From Bradyrhizobium sp. CB2312 (GTDB taxonomy: Bacteria > Pseudomonadota > Alphaproteobacteria > Rhizobiales > Xanthobacteraceae): 64,000 nt of DNA. This document shows, one piece after another, positions 51,261 through 60,415 of the stretch. The notes below the pieces were generated by a model. It was not told the DNA's origin. It did not search any database and was given only the letters and a program-made list of their open reading frames with translations. The stretch spans positions 7,337,501-7,401,500 of the forward strand of contig NZ_CP121668.1 in assembly GCF_029714425.1 (NCBI RefSeq), in the 5' to 3' direction. A program made the position numbers and the translations under genes. Position 1 is the first letter of the stretch. The number at the start of each line of letters is the position of its first letter.

Positions 51261-51318
51261 TGCGACCTCCAATGAACCATTGAATGATGGAAGCTATCTT
51301 GAAAACGATCCCAGTTTC

Positions 51319-51332
51319 TTGCGCTAGATCAA
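51319..51332. promoter_or_regulatory. FixK/FNR-type box (TTGCGCTAGATCAA)
   Basis: TTGCG-CTAG-ATCAA uses the TTGC half-site that FixK2-type regulators also accept. It lies 58 bases before the hemerythrin gene (minus strand). Confidence 0.62.
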
Positions 51333-51549
51333 ACACGGAGGATCGGTCGCGACGTCGACGGGGACGACATACTGCTGTCTGGAAGGTCGAGGTGGCGCCG
51401 GTGCGGGTTCCCCCGAACGTCCGCTTTGCGCCAGCAGCAGTCGCTTCGAAGGTCTGAGGCGTCTCTATCTTCCTCGCTGCGCAATCCTGCTTTGGTCAAC
51501 AATTCGGTCGCTTGGACTGCGGGAGCGAATCGCGAAGCTTGTCGTTTCG

Positions 51550-52170
51550 TCACGCCTCTGCAAGATGGCGCGCGATCAACTGAACTGCGAATTTGAGGAA
51601 ATCGCGCTGGTCGAGGGCGGCGGGATCTTCGGCGACGCTTGCCAACAAAGCTTCTCCTGACATCGCAGCATGCATGTGGGCTGCGCTCAGGATAGCGATG
51701 GCGTATTGCGTGTCGGAGATCCGCGGTGCGCGCCGCCTCGCCTTCCGCGCCGCTTGGATCCGCGCTCGATGAACTCGCTCGACCAGCGACTTGAGCATGC
51801 CTGATCCCTTTGGCCGCCAGCCAGCGAGACTAAGCCAGAGGGCGAGTCTCGCGGCCCGTTCGTCGGCATAGGCGCGCTGAAAGAGCCGTCCAAGGGCAGC
51901 GACGTCGATTTGATCGGGCGCCCAGCTTTCGATGGTCGCTTCAATGTCATCTACCAGCCGGCGCCCTATGCGCCGCAGGAGCGCGTCCATCAAGGCTTCG
52001 CGGGTGCCGAAGTGGTAGTGGATAGCCGCGTCCGTAATGCCCAGATCTGCGGCGATGCGCTGGATGCGCACGCCTTCGGGGCCCTCGTCGTGCAGCCGCC
52101 GCTCCGCGGCATCCAGGATCGCGAATTTCGCCGCTTGTGGTGTTCGACGTTGTCGCGTGGCCATTGACAT
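51550..52170 (-). CDS. TetR-family transcriptional regulator
   Basis: A 206-residue repressor. The HTH is at residues about 35-55 (RIQRIAADLGITDAAIHYHFGTREALMDALL). The C-terminal ligand domain is helical with no recognised inducer pattern. The start is ATG 52170 or two codons later. It is divergent from an alpha/beta hydrolase gene, and a perfect 10-base inverted repeat lies in the 43-base gap. It most probably represses both itself and the hydrolase-NUDIX pair, with the hydrolase substrate as a likely ligand. Confidence 0.93.
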   Translation of the reverse strand: MSMATRQRRTPQAAKFAILDAAERRLHDEGPEGVRIQRIAADLGITDAAIHYHFGTREALMDALLRRIGRRLVDDIEATIESWAPDQIDVAALGRLFQRAYADERAARLALWLSLAGWRPKGSGMLKSLVERVHRARIQAARKARRRAPRISDTQYAIAILSAAHMHAAMSGEALLASVAEDPAALDQRDFLKFAVQLIARHLAEA

Positions 52171-52186
52171 ACCTGCGTTCGTGGGT

Positions 52187-52210
52187 CTTACTTAGGATAC
52201 CCTAAGTAAG
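52187..52210. promoter_or_regulatory. TetR-type operator (perfect inverted repeat)
   Basis: CTTACTTAGG at 52187-52196 and its exact complement CCTAAGTAAG at 52201-52210 are separated by ATAC. The site fills most of the gap between the divergent TetR and hydrolase starts, so binding should block both promoters. Confidence 0.85.
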
Positions 52211-52213
52211 GGG

Positions 52214-53140
52214 TTGTGGGTGAACGATTGGCATCCCGAGGCGCTGGCGACAATAGCCGATCGGCTCGGTATTGCCTTTACCGACCTCGCGCCGCCGCGC
52301 TCAACGCGTTTCCGCACGCATGGCGGACCCACTATCCACGTCCTCGATTGGGGCGGCCAAGGACCTCCGGCGGTGCTGCTGCACGGCGGCGCGCTGACCG
52401 CCCGCACCTGGGATTATGTCGCCATTGCACTGCGGCCTGATTTCCGGCTCTTAGCACTCGACATGCGCGGCCATGGCGCCAGCGGTTGGGCCGACGATTA
52501 TTCAATCGAAAGCTGTGCGACGGACCTCGTGGCAGTTATCGACGGCCTCGGGATTCAACGCGCGCGCATCGTTGGCATGTCGTTGGGAGGAATGGTGGCC
52601 TGCGAGTTCGCGCTGCGCCACCCGGACCGCACCGAAAGTCTCGCGATGGTCGATGTGACCTCACGACCGGTGTTTGCTGCAACGGCGCGGATGCGCACCT
52701 TCATGACGGACTTTCGTGGCGCAGCGACAGTGGACGAAGTGGTCGAGATGGCGCTTGCAGTTAGTCCCAGGAGCGATCCAGAGCGCCTTCACTATCGAAT
52801 GCGCACCCTGCTGAAGCGTGACGACGATGGGCGCCTCGTGTGGAAGAGCGACCGCCGTCGTCCGGCGGATTATCCCATGATCCTTAGGCATCTCGCGGGC
52901 TTCGAGGCTCGCATCCCGGACATGGCCGCGCCTTTCCTGCTGGCCAGGGGTGGTGAAAGCCTCATCGTCTCCAAGGATGCCGCCCATGACTTCACCGCGC
53001 GCTTTCCTGACGGGCGGTGGATCAACATCAAGGGCGCGGGCCACAACGTCCAGGAAGACAATCCGCGCGATCTGGCCGACGCGCTCAGAGCCTTCTGGGG
53101 CGGACGTCTGCGGAGCATGACGCAGAAAGGCATTCAATGA
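52214..53140 (+). CDS. Alpha/beta hydrolase
   Basis: A 308-residue serine hydrolase if begun at TTG 52214; GTG 52220 (VNDWHPEALATIADRLG) is an equal candidate. There is almost no leader, because the operator palindrome ends 3 bases before. Signs are the oxyanion HGG (LLHGGALTARTWDYVA), the DMRGHGASGWADDY loop, the nucleophile elbow GMSLGGMV and the late His in KGAGHNVQ. The N-terminal 30 residues are an extra helix. The substrate is unknown; the NUDIX gene overlaps it (ATGA) and both probably answer to the TetR. Confidence 0.9.
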   Translation: MWVNDWHPEALATIADRLGIAFTDLAPPRSTRFRTHGGPTIHVLDWGGQGPPAVLLHGGALTARTWDYVAIALRPDFRLLALDMRGHGASGWADDYSIESCATDLVAVIDGLGIQRARIVGMSLGGMVACEFALRHPDRTESLAMVDVTSRPVFAATARMRTFMTDFRGAATVDEVVEMALAVSPRSDPERLHYRMRTLLKRDDDGRLVWKSDRRRPADYPMILRHLAGFEARIPDMAAPFLLARGGESLIVSKDAAHDFTARFPDGRWINIKGAGHNVQEDNPRDLADALRAFWGGRLRSMTQKGIQ

Positions 53141-53730
53141 AGACTTGCCAGGTCTTTGCCGCATATGATCGCGACGCGACCACGCAACATGGCTGGGCCT
53201 ACTGCCCTATGTGCGGCTCCGGCCTGGTCCGACCAACAAGAGGAGAACCGGAGAAGACATGTGAAAACCCGGCCTGTGCCTTCGTGCTGTACCGAAATCC
53301 AACGCCGATCATCGCCGTTCTCATCGTCGACGGTGACAGGTTTTTGTTGTGCAGGCGGAAGCGAGAGACCTTCGAGGGAGGCAAGTGGTGCCTGCCGTGC
53401 GGTTACATCGAATTTCATGAGGATTATCTGACGGCAGGCAGGCGCGAGGTGAAAGAGGAGACCGGCCTTGAGGTAGAGATTACTGCCCTGCTCAGTGTCG
53501 CTTCCAACTTCCTTCGCCCGGACATCCACACGCTGGCAGTTTGCGTGCTCGCCAAGCCGGTGGGCGGAGCAGCCTGTCCCGACGACGACGTCGACGAATT
53601 GGGATGGTTTTCCCTTGGAGACAAATTGCCGAGCTTTGCATTCTCAGCCGATCGTCACATGGTGGAGCGCTACTTTGCGACGCGCCTGTCGGGCGCGCCC
53701 GTCGATCTCGCCTACGCCCGGCAGGTGTGA
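53137..53730 (+). CDS. NUDIX hydrolase with N-terminal zinc ribbon
   Basis: The 197-residue protein starts at ATG 53137, overlapping the hydrolase stop by four bases. Cys23, Cys26, Cys42 and Cys47 form a zinc ribbon. The NUDIX box is complete: Gly89, Glu95, Arg103-Glu104, Glu107-Glu108 and Gly110 in GYIEFHEDYLTAGRREVKEE. The ribbon-NUDIX order resembles NudC-like or ADP-ribose pyrophosphatases. The final substrate is not fixed. As the last gene of the TetR-controlled unit it may remove a nucleotide by-product of the hydrolase pathway. Confidence 0.93.
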   Translation: MKTCQVFAAYDRDATTQHGWAYCPMCGSGLVRPTRGEPEKTCENPACAFVLYRNPTPIIAVLIVDGDRFLLCRRKRETFEGGKWCLPCGYIEFHEDYLTAGRREVKEETGLEVEITALLSVASNFLRPDIHTLAVCVLAKPVGGAACPDDDVDELGWFSLGDKLPSFAFSADRHMVERYFATRLSGAPVDLAYARQV

Positions 53731-54924
53731 ACTGGACGTGGCTCGAATTCGCCGGACACACGAAGCCGGTTAATTCTCAACGGCGCTTGAGAATTTCTAT
53801 TTCCAAACGCGGTAAGAATTTTGACCGCAACAGAGTTTGTTCATCCAACGAACTCCGCAACTTAACTGCTGGCTGGGGCGGCATCGAACCTCCGAATGGC
53901 GGAATCAAAACCTGCTTGATTATTCAATGATTTCATCGCGCATTTGGAAAAAATGGTCAAAATGCGCTTCAGTAATTTCAATAGCTTGGCTGCCATTTCC
54001 AAATGAAAACGCTCTGAAGCTTGAAAGCGATCGACTGAGCAGCTCAGCTAAGTTGAAACTCGCTTGGCCGTGGGCTGGCGATATCACGCATGCAACCGTT
54101 TACGCGTAGGCACCCTGAAATCCTGACCGAGCTAATTAAGAGACAGCCCCGGCCTGAGAAAAATCAATGACTTACGGATCGCATCACTGGACTTAACCGG
54201 CCGAAGCTGGGCATTCGTCGCACGATCATAGTGTTGCACTGCCTGATATCCGAACCCGCGCTACTTGGACTTTACCGGGTCAACTGGGACGACCAAACCA
54301 TCGGTCGATAGGTTCAAATCGAGGAGGCGCAGCCTCCGATACCGACATCCGCTTCAAATATTGGTTCGACGAAAGTACCCCATTTTCCCGGCGCAACTGT
54401 GAGACAGAACGGAGTGATGACCGCTCTCAAGGCCTCCCGTTGATACGCTTTTCAAGCTGCAACGTTCGCTCGACCAAATCATCCAATTCAAAAGACTGCG
54501 AGTCGAGGAACGCAATGGACCCATTGTTGGGGTCAGCAGCCAGACGGTGGATCTCGCTCAAATGATGTTTGAGCCAGGTCCTGGTACAAGCGCGTCAGCG
54601 AGCCGGACACAGCGAACGAATCCTTAGAAAGCGATGCTTCGGCGAACGCACGTAGAGATGTTTTCGCATCTGGTTCATTAGCTAAGTGACAGTGCGTCAT
54701 TGACGCGCATTCGCTTAGGCATGGCGGACCAAGACGTTTAGTTCGTTTCGACCCTAAGCTGACTTCCTCTCTTGGCCTCGCACGGTCCGCTTCCGGGGGC
54801 TGAGCGGAAAGCCATCGTGGACACGCCGAGGGCAGCCTTTGACCCCAAGCGGACATCGTTGCGTCGCGAGAGCCGCACTGCGCGGGGACAGTCATGCCAC
54901 CAATGGTGCAGCAGTCAAGGCCAT
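53731..54924. other. Gene-free decayed stretch
   Basis: About 1.2 kb without a supported gene; its lower GC from about 53770 to 54120 contrasts with the surroundings. It holds a tRNA-Gln-like fragment (53870-53914), scattered short relics such as TTTGACCCCAAGCGGACAT (54838-54856), and nothing else I can assign. It looks like a graveyard of an integrated element. Confidence 0.55.
53870..53914 (-). pseudogene. tRNA-Gln-like 3' fragment (possible attachment-site scar)
   Basis: Read on the minus strand it runs from a GGTTTTGATTCCGCCATTC segment (anticodon-side stem) through CGGAGGTTCGA (T-loop like) to GCCCCAGCCA with an encoded CCA. The acceptor end matches glutamine tRNAs of this group. The T-stem is broken by a short deletion and the 5' half is missing, so it cannot be a working tRNA. 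Short 3' tRNA pieces are typical marks of integrase-mediated insertion. Confidence 0.42.
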
Positions 54925-55764
54925 TCAAGCTGTGCCACGCGCGGCTGCCGCCTGTCGCGCCGCTTTCTCTTGTGCGAGAGTTGATTCCAGCCGCGAGATG
55001 TTTTCCTGGAGGCGCTGGTTGTTTTCCAGGAGACGCTGGCTGATCAGGACGAGGATATAGTAGCCGAATTGCTGATCACTTTGAAAATAGATTTCAAGTA
55101 ACCTTTCATAAGTTATGGTCAGGACTTGGCCGTCTTCTATGCACTCGATCGTTCCGGTTCGCCGGTTATTGGGCGTAAGGAAGCCAAGTTCTCCCATGAA
55201 ACACCCCGGCGGAAGCTCGACGCCGATTTCTTTGACGAGAAACTTCCCGGTGACGGTGAGGAACATTTCCGTAGCGGGATCACCCTTCCTGAATAGTCTG
55301 TCGCCCCGGCGATATCTACGTTCGGTCATGAATGGTTTGAGCCATTCCATCGACCTGTCACCCTGCGTCGCGTTACGTGCCTTCTTAACGAGCTTGAGCA
55401 GTTGACGGAGGCGAACGGCATTGACTGGCAACAGCAGCAGATAAAGCAGAAAGGTGGCGACACTTCCGGAAAGCGCGCCGGAAATTGTGAAGAATGTACA
55501 GCCAACCATATTCGCGACCCGCAGCGGCACCATTCTCTGCATCAGCAAGGTAGCGACAAAGAAGATGGCGCCAACCAAGGCGAACATGTTGGCGAGCGTG
55601 ATATTGGCCAACACAATTTCAAACAGCCGATTAAACAGTGCGTCGTAGGTGATGTTGTTGGGATCAAGTCCCATTTGAACGAGAATCTTTGCGATCCTGA
55701 GATTATCCGCGGCCGCATCAAGGATGCGGTTTAGAATTGTCGAAAGATCTGCACTGGAATTCAT
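54925..55764 (-). CDS. Membrane cNMP-binding-domain protein (Popeye-like layout)
   Basis: The 279-residue protein starts at ATG 55764 (MNSSADLSTILNRIL). Residues about 55-120 form three close transmembrane helices. A cyclic-nucleotide-binding domain spans about 142-245, with the phosphate cassette GELGFLTPNNRRTG at 191-204. A coiled coil (about 243-275) ends the protein. The order three helices plus cNMP domain recalls Popeye-type proteins. It may respond to the cyclase encoded 1.5 kb away, but that link is inference. Confidence 0.85.
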   Translation of the reverse strand: MNSSADLSTILNRILDAAADNLRIAKILVQMGLDPNNITYDALFNRLFEIVLANITLANMFALVGAIFFVATLLMQRMVPLRVANMVGCTFFTISGALSGSVATFLLYLLLLPVNAVRLRQLLKLVKKARNATQGDRSMEWLKPFMTERRYRRGDRLFRKGDPATEMFLTVTGKFLVKEIGVELPPGCFMGELGFLTPNNRRTGTIECIEDGQVLTITYERLLEIYFQSDQQFGYYILVLISQRLLENNQRLQENISRLESTLAQEKAARQAAAARGTA

Positions 55765-56097
55765 CGGATCACCCCTATGCAAACAGTCGGTTATGTCGGA
55801 ACTCGCGGATACCCGACAATCGAAGTCTGACAAGCACAAGCGGTATTGGATCAATTTTACCCGGCGCTGTTGTTTTCGGCAATCGCAGGCGCGTGGCCAG
55901 TAGCGTACTCGCGCTCACATCGGAAATGGCTCCCGCTCGCTTCGACCCGCGATGCATGAGTCCGCTCCTGGCCTTAACCGCCTGAATGTCGGCTTTCCGA
56001 CCGCGAGCGGACTATAGGCTAATGGAGCCACCACGCCCGCTTGTGACTCACAAGAGACATCGGAGCGAAACCAACCGACGGCACCTTGTAGAACGGC
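55765..56097. other. Intergenic stretch without recognisable gene
   Basis: A 333-base region between the cNMP-domain gene and the MaoC gene (both minus). Aside from a relic resembling ATGTCGGCTTTCCGACC (55986-56002) and candidate promoters for the cNMP gene, nothing can be assigned. Confidence 0.5.
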
Positions 56098-56562
56098 TTA
56101 CGCCGATGCTTTCGCGTCCGGTCGCCTTGCAACGAGGATGGTGCCGATGCATTGCAAGGCGATTTCGTTTCTTTGATTACATAATCGGATTTGATTGCGC
56201 ACGATACCGCGATCAGGTTTCGATTTTGATTCCAGCTTCTCCAGGATAGTCGCTTCGAGACTAAGTTCATCTCCTGGGCGTACCGGGTTCGGCAACCTCA
56301 GCTCATCCCAGCCCATTCCGGCGAGGACATGGAGAGGCCGAGGCTGGAGCTTGGGCGTGAGCGAGATGAAGACTGCAAACGTGTGGGCGCTCGATGCGGT
56401 CAATCCACCAAAAATCGAACGTGCTGCTGCCTCCTCATCGATGTGGCGCGGTATCGGATCGTATTGCTTGGCGAACTGAATAATCTCTTCCTTCGAGACC
56501 AAATAAGGACCCGCCTTTCTGGCGGTACCAATTTCGGCATCTTCGAAATATATACGGGTCAT
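56098..56562 (-). CDS. MaoC-family (R-hydratase/dehydratase) protein
   Basis: The 154-residue hot-dog-fold protein begins MTRIYFEDAEIGTARKAGPYLVSKEEIIQFAKQYDPIPRHID. The hydratase pair Asp and His is present in AKQYDPIPRHIDEEAA and the later G..LPNPVRPGDELSLEATI matches the family. MaoC proteins hydrate enoyl-CoA. The MaoC protein is transcribed away from the small helical gene, and no pathway partner is adjacent. The substrate is not known. Confidence 0.9.
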   Translation of the reverse strand: MTRIYFEDAEIGTARKAGPYLVSKEEIIQFAKQYDPIPRHIDEEAAARSIFGGLTASSAHTFAVFISLTPKLQPRPLHVLAGMGWDELRLPNPVRPGDELSLEATILEKLESKSKPDRGIVRNQIRLCNQRNEIALQCIGTILVARRPDAKASA

Positions 56563-56682
56563 TGGTCAATCCTTTGCGAGCGGACAAACTACAGGGATGG
56601 CAAACGCCACTATAGTTCGGTGATCGCGGAACCGTTGACTTGGCTCAACGGGCGGACAATCGCCCGGGCCGACCATCCTGAC

Positions 56683-56925
56683 ATGGCCGAGTCCGAGAAA
56701 CTGAGCGACGTGAAAGAGCCAAAGCCATCCCGGCTGGAGGACGCGCGGCGGATCATCGAGGAATACGCCGCCAGCCTCCGAGAGATCATCAAGCAGCTCC
56801 GCCGTCCCGGTGGTCGAATGAGGACATCAGATGGTGGACGGCTGCGTTTTGGGCCCATCGAAAAGCTTTCTTCAGGAATCGCTTGTGGGGGATCCGCACC
56901 CGCGCACGCAACAAGGCGGCGATGA
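56683..56925 (+). CDS. Small hypothetical protein, possibly with altered C-terminus (80 aa)
   Basis: From ATG 56683 the protein reads MAESEKLSDVKEPKPSRLED then ARRIIEEYAASLREIIKQLRR, which matches a family of small helical proteins in Bradyrhizobium that end soon after KQLRR. Here 34 more residues follow with different composition (PGGRMRTSDGGRLRFG...), suggesting that the natural end was lost by a frameshift or deletion. Function unknown. Confidence 0.5.
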   Translation: MAESEKLSDVKEPKPSRLEDARRIIEEYAASLREIIKQLRRPGGRMRTSDGGRLRFGPIEKLSSGIACGGSAPAHATRRR

Positions 56926-57039
56926 CGTCGTGTTCGATTTCTCCAAAAGGGTACGGCACGCCGTCACGTCGGATGACGTCGGGGACGCTTCGCGGCCATG
57001 GACCCGTCCTAAAGTGCGCCCAGGAAGCACTGCCATTTC

Positions 57040-57220
57040 AAAAGTTTGACGCAGAATGCGCTGTACGACTGCGAGCACATGGTATTCAATCCCTGGAACT
57101 GTCTGCCTGGGCACGGGCCGCTCGGCAGCGTCCACTGGATGCGGCTCGCCGTCTATCTTGCCTCGCGGCAGGTACGGCGGAAAGTGAACTTGGTGGGTCA
57201 TGAGCAGCGAGCCGAAGCCC
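57040..57220 (+). pseudogene. Catalase-family-like C-terminal remnant
   Basis: One frame reads QNALYDCEHMVFNPWNCLP, then GHGPLGSVHWMRLAVYLAS. This resembles the end of catalase-related heme proteins (FNxWxCLPxHRPLGxxNRxRxAVYxAS). No N-terminal part is found upstream in any frame; the DNA before it (56926-57039) shows only broken pieces. It reads directly into the start region of the cyclase gene. Confidence 0.4.
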
Positions 57221-60200
57221 GATCGTTTGGGCGGACTTCAGCGGACACAGGGGCCGCCGAATGTCGAGAATGAGGCTCCGCATGCCGAACGCCGCCAGCT
57301 CACCGTGACATTTATCGATATCGTCGGTTCGACACCCCTGAGCGAGCGGATCGATCCCGAGGAGTTCTTCGCGATTATCAGAAATTACCGCGATATCTGC
57401 GACGAGCAGATTCGCCGCTACGGCGGTCATATCGCCAGAATGATTGGTGACGGGTTACTCGCATTCTTTGGCGTCCCGCAAGCCCATGAAAATGATCCTG
57501 AGCGCGCGGTCCGCGCCTCTCTGGCGATTGCCGCGGCGATCAAGGAACACAAGTTTCTGCTGTCGGACGGCAGCTTCGTTCGCCTGGGCGTGCGCATCGG
57601 GGTCAACACCGGGGTCGTCGTCGTCGGCAGCGTGCCCGGCGAGCCCCCCGATCGACGGGAAGTGTTCGGCAGTACGGCGCATGTCGCTGCCCGCCTCCAA
57701 GGACTCGCGAGTGAGAACGGTATCGTAGTCGGCTCGAGCACTTACGATCTGACCCGCAGAACCTTCAGCTATGCGCCGCTTGGCCGACAAGCTCTCAAGG
57801 GCGTGGAGGAGCCGGTCGAGGCTTGGCGTGCAGAGGCGCTTGGGTCAAACGAAAGCAGGTTCGACCGCGCGCGGAGGTCGCCTCTTGCCCCGATGATAAA
57901 CCGAACCAGCGAAAGTGCGTTACTTGCCGAGATGTGGCAGCAGACTCTCGCCGGCTCGGGGCAAGTTGGCGTCATTTCCGGCGAGCCCGGCATCGGCAAG
58001 TCACGTTTGATCCGCCAGTTCCGCAGTTCGCTCGGTGCGTCTCCGCGTGATGTTCTGTCGCTGCAATGTTCACCGTTCCACATCAACACGCCGCTTGCTC
58101 CGGAAATCGAGCGCCTCATGCGCGCGACCGGCATCCACGAGACCGACAACGCGGAACTCGCGCTGGCAAAACTGCAATCGCTGTTGGCGAGCACCGTCAC
58201 TGATCTCAAGCAGGCGCTTCGTTACTACGGGGCGGTGCTATCGATCCCCGCATGCGCGGGATACGAGCCCGCGGATTTCGGATCTCCCCTGGAGCGCGAG
58301 CGTGCGTTTCAGGTGTTCGTCGACGCTCTTGTCGCCGCCTCGCGTAAGCAGCCGATCCTCGGGATCGTCGAGGACGTTCAGTGGATGGACCCGACCACCA
58401 TCGAACTGCTGCTACGCGTGATGGCTCGCTGTCCTGGCGAGCGGATCATGGTCCTTATCACGCATCGCGATGATTACAAGGCCGACTGGTTGTCAAGCAC
58501 GGCAATTAGACGGGTCCCCCTCCGGAAGCTGGCAGCGCATGAATGCGAGCAGATGGTCGCAGCCGTCGCCGGCAGCGATTTCGTGCCGCGCCAGATTACC
58601 AGCCAGATCGTGGAAAGGACTGACGGCGTGCCACTCTTTGTCGAGGAGTTCACGCGGGCCGTCGTCGATGCCGGTGCGGTCCCGCCGGCCGCCGAAAGCC
58701 CTGTGCCGAAGTTGCCGGAACCCCTGGTGCCGTCAAGTATTCACGATTCCCTGATGGAGCGCCTTGATCGTCTCGGTCCTGCCAAGCGCGTCGCCCAGAT
58801 CGCCTCCGTTTTCGGAAGGCGTTTCGACTATGAAGGCATTTTCAACGTGTTTCCGGATAAGAGCCAGACGCTGCCACAGGCGTTGCGAGCTCTCGAGAGA
58901 GCGGGGATCGTGTATCGCAGCAAGGAACCTCAAGGCGAGGTCTTCACGTTCAAACATGCGATGATACAGGAAGTCGCCTACTCCTCGTTGCTCATGGAGG
59001 AAAGGCGTGAACTCCATGCGCGCGTGGCCTCGTGGCTGCTCCAGGAAGCCTCCATTGAAGAAAGCGGCCAGCCGGCGGTATTAGGCTATCATTATGCGCG
59101 CGCAGGCAACATTCCGGAGGCGATCGAGGCCTGGCTCCAGGCTGGCAAATCCGCGCTGCGCAGATCTGCCACCAAGGAAGCCGTGGCTCACCTTCGCGAA
59201 GGCCTCTCGCTGATATCCAAGATGCCGGCGTCGCCACGGCGCTTCGAGGCTGAAATCGGACTGCAATCCAATCTGGCGATGGCGTACACGGCCAACGCCG
59301 GATGGTCCGACCCGAACGTCTATGGCCCCTACAGTCGTGCACTCGAGCTTTGCGCGAGCCATGGCACCATTCGCGAGAAGGCGACGGTGCTGTGGGGAAG
59401 TACCATAGCCAAGCTGGTCAACTGCGAGCTCGCCAAGGGCCTCGAACACGCGGAAAATTTCGTCCGGCGGGCAGAAGAGTGGCGCAACGACGAGGCCGCC
59501 CTCATGGCCTACACCGCCGCCGTGATCGCCAATTTCTTCCTCGGTCGTTTGCGGCAGGCGAGTGAGCTCGCGGCTCTGGTCAGCGCTCGCTACAATCCGC
59601 GCGAGCACGGCAAGCTGGTCCAGATCTATCAGCATGATCCATTAATTGTATCGCTCGTCTATTCCGGACACATTGAATGGCTGTTGGGCCGGCCCGGCCG
59701 GGCCAGAGAGTGCTGCGTGACGGCGCGGCAGCTTGCGAATGAGATCGGACATCCGTTCATGGTGGCTTTTGCCTCCATTCTCGGCGTCGCCGATCACTGG
59801 TACGAGGGTGACCTTGCGGAGAACCTTGCCAGCGTGAAGCGTGGTCTGAAGGTCGCTGACGAGTATGGCTATCCGATGTACCGGGTCATCGGTCCATTGT
59901 GGGCAACCGCAGCGTTGGCGGCACGAGGCCCCGCGCCGGACGTGCTCGAGCAGCTATGCGGCCTGCTTGATAAGCTGCCCGCCGAGAACCGGTGCATCCA
60001 GATGCCGCTCTATCGAATTCTGCTTGCCACGGAATTCGGACGGATCGGGCAGATGGGCAGGGCTCGAAACTTCGCTGCCTCGGCTGAGGCCCTGGTGAAG
60101 CAAACCGGCGAGCGCTGGGCTGCTCCCGAGATTTACCGGATCCACGGCTCGCTGCTGTGTCGCGATCCATCGCGGGACGACCGGGCCGCCATGCGCTTGT

Positions 60201-60415
60201 TCAAGCGCTCGCTTGCCTCTGCCAGGAAGCTCGGGGCGGTCGGTTGGGAATTGCGCACGGCGATCAGCATCGCGCGCCTGGTCAGCGCAGGCGAGAGCGC
60301 ATCCGGACGCACCGAGGCACGAGACCTGCTAATATCGACCCGGGCGAAATTCGCATCCGCGGAAACTTCCCGCGATCTGCGCGAGGCTGACGATCTGGTG
60401 AGAGTGTTGAACTAG
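57200..60415 (+). CDS. Class III adenylate cyclase with AAA/NACHT-like ATPase and TPR repeats
   Basis: A 1071-residue signalling protein. The cyclase domain (about 30-215) has the metal Asp40 (FIDIVGSTP) and Asp84 (MIGDGLLAFFG); the usual substrate Lys before MGDG is Arg80 (HIARMIGDG), so substrate choice could differ. The ATPase domain has Walker A GEPGIGKSRL near 262-272 and Walker B LGIVEDVQWMD near 390. The C-terminal 400 residues are TPR-like helical repeats (LGYHYARAGNIPEAIEAWLQAG). This layout is common in Bradyrhizobium, with many paralogs per genome. The start is ATG 57200. Input signals are unknown. Confidence 0.92.
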   Translation: MSSEPKPDRLGGLQRTQGPPNVENEAPHAERRQLTVTFIDIVGSTPLSERIDPEEFFAIIRNYRDICDEQIRRYGGHIARMIGDGLLAFFGVPQAHENDPERAVRASLAIAAAIKEHKFLLSDGSFVRLGVRIGVNTGVVVVGSVPGEPPDRREVFGSTAHVAARLQGLASENGIVVGSSTYDLTRRTFSYAPLGRQALKGVEEPVEAWRAEALGSNESRFDRARRSPLAPMINRTSESALLAEMWQQTLAGSGQVGVISGEPGIGKSRLIRQFRSSLGASPRDVLSLQCSPFHINTPLAPEIERLMRATGIHETDNAELALAKLQSLLASTVTDLKQALRYYGAVLSIPACAGYEPADFGSPLERERAFQVFVDALVAASRKQPILGIVEDVQWMDPTTIELLLRVMARCPGERIMVLITHRDDYKADWLSSTAIRRVPLRKLAAHECEQMVAAVAGSDFVPRQITSQIVERTDGVPLFVEEFTRAVVDAGAVPPAAESPVPKLPEPLVPSSIHDSLMERLDRLGPAKRVAQIASVFGRRFDYEGIFNVFPDKSQTLPQALRALERAGIVYRSKEPQGEVFTFKHAMIQEVAYSSLLMEERRELHARVASWLLQEASIEESGQPAVLGYHYARAGNIPEAIEAWLQAGKSALRRSATKEAVAHLREGLSLISKMPASPRRFEAEIGLQSNLAMAYTANAGWSDPNVYGPYSRALELCASHGTIREKATVLWGSTIAKLVNCELAKGLEHAENFVRRAEEWRNDEAALMAYTAAVIANFFLGRLRQASELAALVSARYNPREHGKLVQIYQHDPLIVSLVYSGHIEWLLGRPGRARECCVTARQLANEIGHPFMVAFASILGVADHWYEGDLAENLASVKRGLKVADEYGYPMYRVIGPLWATAALAARGPAPDVLEQLCGLLDKLPAENRCIQMPLYRILLATEFGRIGQMGRARNFAASAEALVKQTGERWAAPEIYRIHGSLLCRDPSRDDRAAMRLFKRSLASARKLGAVGWELRTAISIARLVSAGESASGRTEARDLLISTRAKFASAETSRDLREADDLVRVLN

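Noticed and set aside
53541..53930. Open frame ending in WGGIEPPNGGIKTCLII
   Set aside because: This tail is the known artefact of translating tRNA-end DNA; it overlaps the NUDIX gene in another frame.
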